Origin: Burkholderiaceae bacterium
GTDB taxonomy: Bacteria; Pseudomonadota; Gammaproteobacteria; Burkholderiales; Burkholderiaceae_D
Length of the DNA: 11,043 bases
Assembly: GCA_019752915.1 (NCBI GenBank)
Contig: JAIELO010000426.1
Location: 1 to 11,043 of the forward strand
Reading direction: 5' to 3'
The notes below the pieces were generated by a model. That model worked only from the letters and a program-made list of their open reading frames with translations, had not been told where the DNA came from and ran no database searches. The position numbers and the translations under genes are program-made. Shown piece by piece: positions 6,306 through 11,043 of the stretch. The number at the start of each line of letters is the position of its first letter. Within the stretch, counting starts at the first letter, position 1.

Positions 6306-6313
6306 GGCGTAAC

Positions 6314-6871
6314 CTATTGCAGTCGATCGAAACCGGGGACCGGAGCGATGGGGACGGGCGTGCTGGCGGCACGCGGCGGATTATTGGGCGGCGCGGCAGG
6401 TGCCGGCTGCGGCTGGACCGGCGCCATGGGTGCCAGCAGCGATGGCGCCGGCGTAGCGGCCGCGCCGGCACCGGCACCGGCGTCACTGGCCAGTTCGATG
6501 CGTTTCAGCGCACCAGCTTCGGACAGCACGATGTATTTCGGATGCACTTCCTTGATCGTCACGCCGGGCGCCACTTCACGGCCCTGCCCCAGCGCCAGCG
6601 CCGGCTGGCCGTCCACCGAAATGATTGCGGCGCTATCACTGCCCTGCGCCGCCACCACGCCTTTCAGCTGGTAGATGCTGGCGGCAGCGACCGTCACCTG
6701 GCCACCGAACAGACCTTTGGCCGCATCCAGATTAATGGGCATGGCCAGCGCTGCAGGTGGCGGTGCCAGCGGACGCTGGGCCGGTTTGAACAGCTGCAGT
6801 GCCCAGTAGGCCAGCGATGCCGACAGCAGCACCACGGCGAGAACGGTAACGAGGAGGGGCAAACGCTTCAT
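6314..6871 (-). CDS. gspC: Type II secretion system GspC-like (protein N/C) inner-membrane protein, short form
   Basis: A 185-aa protein with a short cytoplasmic N-terminus, one membrane helix (about 5-27) and a periplasmic part. Residues about 48-127 match the GspC homology region (HR): the INLDAAKGLFGG start, SIYQLKGVVA, AAIISVDGQPALALGQG, then VTIKEVHPKYIVLSEAGALKRIEL. In type II secretion this domain links the inner-membrane platform to the N-terminal domains of the GspD secretin. The tail (130-185) is rich in Ala and Pro, and includes a GAGAGA stretch encoded by CCGGCA repeats. There is no PDZ or coiled-coil domain, which classical GspC (about 270-300 aa) carries at its C-terminus. The gene starts 18 bp after gspF, with only a weak GGA ahead of its ATG, and ends 8 bp before the phospholipase gene. 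The alternative name type II secretion protein N fits equally. Confidence 0.82.
   Translation of the reverse strand: MKRLPLLVTVLAVVLLSASLAYWALQLFKPAQRPLAPPPAALAMPINLDAAKGLFGGQVTVAAASIYQLKGVVAAQGSDSAAIISVDGQPALALGQGREVAPGVTIKEVHPKYIVLSEAGALKRIELASDAGAGAGAAATPAPSLLAPMAPVQPQPAPAAPPNNPPRAASTPVPIAPVPGFDRLQ
6465..6481. repeat. Short CCGGCA tandem repeat inside gspC-like gene
   Basis: The hexamer CCGGCA is repeated nearly three times (6465-6481) and encodes the Gly-Ala run at residues 131-137 of the gspC-like protein. Being a multiple of three, length changes would alter the linker without breaking the frame. Confidence 0.6.
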
Positions 6872-6889
6872 GGTTGTGTTTTTTCCGGT

Positions 6890-8110
6890 CTAGCGGACCA
6901 GCTGGTTAATTTCGATAATCGGCATCAGCACTGCCAGCACGATCAGCAGCACCACCACACCCATCGCCAGAATCAGGGCCGGCTCGAGCAGACCGGCAAT
7001 GGTCAGGGTGCGGCGTTCCAGATCGGCTTCCTGTGCGGCGGCGGCGCGGTCCAGCATGGCGGGCAGCTCGCCGGTGATTTCGCCGGCGCGGATCATGTGG
7101 ATCAGCATCGGCGGGAAATGCTTCTGGGCCGACAGCGAACGGGCCAGACTCACCCCTTCGCGCACCGCGTCACTGGCCTGCTCCACCAGCTCGCGCATGG
7201 CGACGTTGGACAGGGTATCGCGACTCGTTTCCAGCGCGCGCAGTATCGGCACGCCGGAGCCGGTGGTAATGGCCAGCGTACTGGCAAAGCGCGCCGTATT
7301 CAGGCTGCGCTCGAATTTGCCGTACAGCGGCGCGGTCAGCAGCCAGGTATGCCAGCGCCGTTTCAGCGCAGGATTTTCCAGCGCACGGCGCCAGGCAAAC
7401 CACGCGCCCACCAGCAGTACCGCCACCACGATGCCGTAATGGCGCACAAAATCGGAAATTGCCAGCATCACGATGGTCAGCAGCGGCAGCTTCTGTTTGG
7501 TGTTGGCGAACACGGAAACGATTTGCGGCACCACATAGGTGAGCAGGAAGATCACGATGGCAAACGCCACCACCGTGACGATGGCCGGATAGGTAAATGC
7601 CAGCCGCACTTTCTGGACCAGCGCATTGCGCCGCTCGATGTAGTCGGCCAGTCGCGAGAGCACGCGTGACAGCTGGCCAATCTGCTCGCCGGAAGCGACC
7701 AGCGCGCGGTAGATTTCGGCAAAGTCGCGCGGGTGGCGCCCCAGCACATCGGACAGTGCGGCGCCGCCGATTACTTCGGAACGGATCGAGGCAATCAGGT
7801 CGCGCATATAAGCGCGCTCGGACTGTTCGAGCAGCGCCGTGAAAGCCTGTTCCAGCGGCAGCCCCGCTTCCAGCAGACTGGCCAGCTGGCGCGTGAACAG
7901 CGCCAGCTCGTTGGCCGACAGACGTTCGCCCAGTGCGTGGCTGCGGGTCACGCCGCTGGCGTCGACCTGCGCGGCGATCAGCTCGACCTTGAGCGGCACC
8001 AGTTGCTGGGTGCGCAGTTCGGCACGCGCCGAACGGGCGCTGTCGGCGTTGAGCACGCCCTTGCGGGTAGCGCCTGCGGCATCGACGGCTTCATAACGGA
8101 ATGCTGGCAT
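6890..8110 (-). CDS. gspF: Type II secretion system inner-membrane platform protein GspF
   Basis: This 406-aa protein has the length and plan of GspF, the polytopic core of the type II secretion platform that contacts the GspE ATPase and organises pseudopilus assembly. It starts with the family signature MPAFRYEAVDAAG and has two repeated T2SSF domains (about 68-194 and 271-397). The first contains LSANELALFTRQLASLLEAGLPL and LSRLADYIER; the second contains TARFASTLAITTGSGVPI and MIRAGEITGELPAMLDRAA. Three membrane helices are visible (about 172-195, 224-241 and 374-398). It starts 10 bp after the gspE stop and its own stop is 18 bp before the gspC-like start. A type IV pilus PilC origin is less likely because the neighbours are GspD, GspE and an HR-domain GspC. 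Confidence 0.97.
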   Translation of the reverse strand: MPAFRYEAVDAAGATRKGVLNADSARSARAELRTQQLVPLKVELIAAQVDASGVTRSHALGERLSANELALFTRQLASLLEAGLPLEQAFTALLEQSERAYMRDLIASIRSEVIGGAALSDVLGRHPRDFAEIYRALVASGEQIGQLSRVLSRLADYIERRNALVQKVRLAFTYPAIVTVVAFAIVIFLLTYVVPQIVSVFANTKQKLPLLTIVMLAISDFVRHYGIVVAVLLVGAWFAWRRALENPALKRRWHTWLLTAPLYGKFERSLNTARFASTLAITTGSGVPILRALETSRDTLSNVAMRELVEQASDAVREGVSLARSLSAQKHFPPMLIHMIRAGEITGELPAMLDRAAAAQEADLERRTLTIAGLLEPALILAMGVVVLLIVLAVLMPIIEINQLVR

Positions 8111-8120
8111 AGTCGCGCGC

Positions 8121-9542
8121 CTAGTCCTTGGTCACGCGCAACAGCTCGGCGCGGGTGGTAATGCCTTCGGCCAGCCAGCGCTCGCCATCTTCGCGCATGG
8201 TCTGCATGCCGCCGGCAATCGCGCTGGCGCGTACTTCTGCTTCGGCGGCGCGATTGTGGATCTGGGCGCGAATCTGCTCGGTGGTCTGCAGGAATTCGTA
8301 CACCCCGACCCGGCCCTGATAGCCGGTATGGCCGCAGTGTTCGCAGCCGACCGCATGCCACTGGCCCGCATCGTGACGTTTGCAGCTCGGGCACAGCTTG
8401 CGCACCAGCCGTTGCGCCAGCACGCCCAGCAGCGATGACGACAGCAGGAACGGTTCGATGCCCATGTCCAGCAGACGGGTAACCGCAGCCGCTGCATCGT
8501 TGGTGTGCAAGGTGGCTAACACCAGGTGACCGGTCAGCGATGCCTGTACGGCAATCTGCGCCGTTTCCAGATCGCGGATCTCGCCGATCATGATCACATC
8601 CGGATCCTGCCGCAGGATCGCGCGCAGCGCTTTGGCAAAACTCATGTCGATGCGCGGATTGACCTGGGTCTGGCCGACGCCGTTCAGGTCATATTCGATC
8701 GGGTCTTCCACCGTCATGATGTTGGTGCTGGTGGCGTTCAGCATCGACAGCGCCGCATACAGCGTGGTGGTTTTCCCGGAACCAGTCGGCCCGGTGACCA
8801 GCACGATGCCGTGCGGCTGATTAATCAGCGCATCAAAGCTGCTCTGCATCGCGGGACTCATGCCCAGATGATGCAGGTCGAGACGGCCGGCTTCCTTGTC
8901 GAGCAAACGCAATACGGCGCGCTCGCCATGGCCGGTGGGCAGGGTCGAGACCCGCACGTCGACCGGTTTTCCGCCGATGCGCAAGGTGATGCGGCCATCC
9001 TGTGGCAAACGTTTTTCCGCAATGTCGAGTTGCGCCATGATCTTGATACGCGAAATCAGCGAACCGTGAATCGCTTTGCGCGGGCGCACCACATCGCGTA
9101 GCGTGCCGTCCACCCGGAAGCGCACCACCGAAGTCTGCTCGAACGGCTCGATGTGGATATCCGAAGCACCGTCGCGCAGGGCTTGCGTCAGCAGTGCATT
9201 GATCATGCGGATCACCGGCGCATCGTCGGACGATTCCAGCAAGTCTTCGATCGCCGGCACGTCCTGCAGCAAACGGGTCAGATCGAGATCGGCATCGAAT
9301 TCCTCAGCCACCATCGAGGCATTGCCGCCGGAACTGGCATAGGCTGCCGCAATCGCTGCATCCAGGTCGGCACGCGCCATGCTGGTAAGCTGGATGCGGC
9401 CAAAGCGGCGCGAGACTTCGGCAATCGCCGCCGGCGGCGTGGCCGCACAGACCTGCACCGCCACCGTGCCTTCGGCACTGTCACTGTGCTCGGCCAGCAG
9501 CAGAAAATCACGCGCAAACGCGTAGGGTAAAAGATTGCTCAT
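8121..9542 (-). CDS. gspE: Type II secretion system ATPase GspE
   Basis: This 473-aa protein is the cytoplasmic ATPase that powers pseudopilus assembly. It has an N-terminal GspE/PulE N1-type domain (about 5-80), a linker, and the secretion ATPase core. Motifs visible: ASDIHIEP (126-133), Walker A GPTGSGKT (251-258), the Asp box around EDPIEY (279-284), Walker [10 protein letters not shown] (316-324), the His box [11 protein letters not shown] (339-349), and the metal-binding C4 loop with CPSC (384-387) and CEHC (400-403), all intact. The ATG at 9542 is the likely start because [13 protein letters not shown] begins the GspE-like sequence; the frame stays open to 9641 inside gspD, but that extension is Arg-rich and unlike the family. 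The start lies one base after the gspD stop with no clear ribosome binding site, so translation is probably coupled to gspD. Confidence 0.97.
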   Translation of the reverse strand: MSNLLPYAFARDFLLLAEHSDSAEGTVAVQVCAATPPAAIAEVSRRFGRIQLTSMARADLDAAIAAAYASSGGNASMVAEEFDADLDLTRLLQDVPAIEDLLESSDDAPVIRMINALLTQALRDGASDIHIEPFEQTSVVRFRVDGTLRDVVRPRKAIHGSLISRIKIMAQLDIAEKRLPQDGRITLRIGGKPVDVRVSTLPTGHGERAVLRLLDKEAGRLDLHHLGMSPAMQSSFDALINQPHGIVLVTGPTGSGKTTTLYAALSMLNATSTNIMTVEDPIEYDLNGVGQTQVNPRIDMSFAKALRAILRQDPDVIMIGEIRDLETAQIAVQASLTGHLVLATLHTNDAAAAVTRLLDMGIEPFLLSSSLLGVLAQRLVRKLCPSCKRHDAGQWHAVGCEHCGHTGYQGRVGVYEFLQTTEQIRAQIHNRAAEAEVRASAIAGGMQTMREDGERWLAEGITTRAELLRVTKD

Positions 9543-9543
9543 G

Positions 9544-11043
9544 TTACTGCTTGCCCGTTTCGCCTGCGCCCTGCCCGCGCAACGGCAATGGTGCCGGCGG
9601 TACCGGACGCACCACCGCGCCACCGCCGACCGGTGCACCATCCTGCAGTTGCGGCAGGATCGGCTGACCCAGATCGTTGACGAGAATACTGTCGGCCGGT
9701 TTCACGGCATCCTGCGCGGCGCGCATATAGTCATAGCGGTCGGTGGCCAGCGAAGTGCTCTGTTCCTTGTTGCGGATCACCACCGGACGCAGGAACACCA
9801 TCAGATTGGTTTTCTTGCGGCTGCGCTTCTGGTACTTGAACAGATTGCCCAGCACCGGAATATCGCCGAGGCCACGCACTTTGTCGGTGCCATCGCCTTC
9901 GGTGTCTTCGATCAGACCACCGAGCACGATGATCTGGCCATCATCGGCAATCACATTGTTCTCGATCACGCGCTTGTTCAGGGTAATGCCCGATGCCGCC
10001 GTCAGGGTGGATTTATCCACGCTGGAGGTCTCGTGATAGATCGCCATCTTGATGGTGCCGCCTTCGGAAATCTGCGGACGCACTTTCAAGGTCAGACCGA
10101 CTTCGCGTCGTTCAATAGTCTGAAACGGATTACTCGCAGTACCGGAAGTGGTAGTGAACTGGCCGCTCAGAATCGGCACGTCCTGACCTACCTTGATGGT
10201 GGCCAGTTCGTTATCGAGCGTAATCATGTTCGGCGTCGACAGAATGTTGGCATTGCCGTCAGATTCCAGCGAGTGCGCCAGTGCGCCCAGTCCCAGACCA
10301 CCGGCGACCTGCTTGAAAATCCCGATCGACAGGCCGCTGCCGGGCAAGGTAGGCGTCGTGGAAGTACCAGAACCGAGCAGCGAACCGGCCAGCGTGCCGA
10401 TGTTATTGTTGGTACCACCGGTGGCATACGACTGCAGACCACCGACCCGATAGGTGCTGTTGGCGTTGCCGGTGGCGCCAACCCATTGCACCCCGAACTC
10501 CGACGCTTTATCCGACGTCACTTCCACAATCAGCGATTCGATATACACCTGGGCGCGACGCACGTCGAGCTGGTCGATAACGGCGCGCAGATTGCGGTAC
10601 ACCGATTCCGGCGCCGTGATAATCAGCGTGTTAGTGGTGGCATCCGCCTGGATATACCCGGCAGTGCCGCCGCCCGCCTGCTGTTGCTGGGTGGCGTTGC
10701 TGAGCAGAGGATTGCTTGGCCCGCCCGACGTACCGCTGTTGCTACTATTACTGTTCTGACTCCCCATCCCGCTCTGGTTCTGGCCCGACTGATTGCCACT
10801 GGCGACGCCGGTGGCAGTCGCCGCCGAGGTATCACCCGACATCACCGAGCGCAGCGTCTGCGCCAGCTTGGCCGCTTCGGCATTTTTCAGATAGACCACG
10901 TGCACATTACCCAGTTCTGCGGTCGGCTGATCGAGTTTAGCGATCAGTGTTTTGGCCAGATTGGCGCGCGCTGCCGACGGTACGCGCAGCACCAGCGAAT
11001 TGGTACGCGGGTCGGCCAGCACACTGACTTTGCCGGCATCGCT
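9544..11043 (-). CDS. gspD: Type II secretion system secretin GspD, C-terminal 499 residues (5' end outside window)
   Basis: The frame stays open to the window edge, so the signal peptide and the N0 and N1 domains are missing; secretins of this kind are usually 650-800 aa. The fragment begins in N2 ([15 protein letters not shown], residues 8-22), then N3 (about 46-160: [16 protein letters not shown] and later [15 protein letters not shown]). A Ser/Asn/Gly/Gln-rich insertion sits within N3 (about 70-128). The secretin domain spans about 165-424 and shows [13 protein letters not shown], the Gly/Thr-rich gate segment (200-240), [20 protein letters not shown] and the [14 protein letters not shown] strand. 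It ends with [15 protein letters not shown] and [13 protein letters not shown] Pro/Gly-rich tail (460-499) follows. The protein forms the outer-membrane channel of type II secretion. The gspE start lies one base after its stop. Confidence 0.96.
   Translation of the reverse strand, partial: SDAGKVSVLADPRTNSLVLRVPSAARANLAKTLIAKLDQPTAELGNVHVVYLKNAEAAKLAQTLRSVMSGDTSAATATGVASGNQSGQNQSGMGSQNSNSSNSGTSGGPSNPLLSNATQQQQAGGGTAGYIQADATTNTLIITAPESVYRNLRAVIDQLDVRRAQVYIESLIVEVTSDKASEFGVQWVGATGNANSTYRVGGLQSYATGGTNNNIGTLAGSLLGSGTSTTPTLPGSGLSIGIFKQVAGGLGLGALAHSLESDGNANILSTPNMITLDNELATIKVGQDVPILSGQFTTTSGTASNPFQTIERREVGLTLKVRPQISEGGTIKMAIYHETSSVDKSTLTAASGITLNKRVIENNVIADDGQIIVLGGLIEDTEGDGTDKVRGLGDIPVLGNLFKYQKRSRKKTNLMVFLRPVVIRNKEQSTSLATDRYDYMRAAQDAVKPADSILVNDLGQPILPQLQDGAPVGGGAVVRPVPPAPLPLRGQGAGETGKQ

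Noticed and set aside
6275..7669. Long plus-strand open frame opposite gspC and gspF (464 codons)
   Set aside because: Gln/His/Arg/Gly-rich antisense frame typical of high-GC DNA; no domain, and it spans two real genes.
9543..9641. N-terminal extension of gspE into gspD
   Set aside because: The 33 extra residues are Arg/Cys-rich and unlike GspE; the start at 9542 directly follows the gspD stop.
1..11043. tRNA, rRNA, CRISPR array, insertion sequence or prophage
   Set aside because: No cloverleaf, repeat-spacer array, transposase or integrase frame was seen on either strand; coding density is ordinary outside 883-1122.

Overview
The window looks like chromosomal DNA from a GC-rich betaproteobacterium, most likely in or near the Burkholderiales/Oxalobacteraceae. 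This is inferred from codon use, from the form of HslV (a short propeptide before the catalytic Thr), from the one-cysteine DksA, and from the gene order. It holds ten protein genes (two cut by the window edges) in two convergent blocks. I see no rRNA, tRNA, CRISPR array, transposase or phage gene.

Plus-strand block (1-4054). It starts with the C-terminal end of a COG0523/CobW-type G3E GTPase with a nine-histidine metal-binding stretch. Next come dksA, in a variant that has lost three of the four zinc-finger cysteines, and a clear intrinsic terminator. The only sizeable gene-free stretch (883-1122) holds that terminator, a perfect 65-nt palindrome (two 32-bp arms around one base) and a good sigma-32 heat-shock promoter. 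That promoter drives hslV and hslU, the peptidase and ATPase of the HslUV protease, which overlap by an ATGA junction. After hslU come an unrecognised small basic protein (72 aa) with a strong ribosome binding site, and an XRE-type helix-turn-helix regulator. The regulator ends 11 bp inside the 3' end of the opposing gene.

Minus-strand block (11043-4044, read right to left). A tightly packed operon encodes type II secretion parts: gspD (outer-membrane secretin, N-terminus outside the window), gspE (ATPase), gspF (inner-membrane platform) and a short gspC-like protein. The last gene, 8 bp after gspC, encodes a 753-aa patatin-like phospholipase fused to a POTRA domain and a C-terminal beta-barrel, the architecture of PlpD-type (type Vd) autotransporters. 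Gaps between these genes are 1, 10, 18 and 8 bp, so they are probably co-transcribed and in part translationally coupled. No pseudopilin gene (gspG-K) and no gspL or gspM follows in the window.

Most genes are well-known housekeeping or secretion genes. The items most worth a second look are the 65-nt palindrome next to the heat-shock promoter, the zinc-finger-less DksA beside a zinc-chaperone-type GTPase, the Vd-type phospholipase at the tail of a gsp operon, and the small unrecognised ORF after hslU. I found no convincing evidence of an entirely new system.
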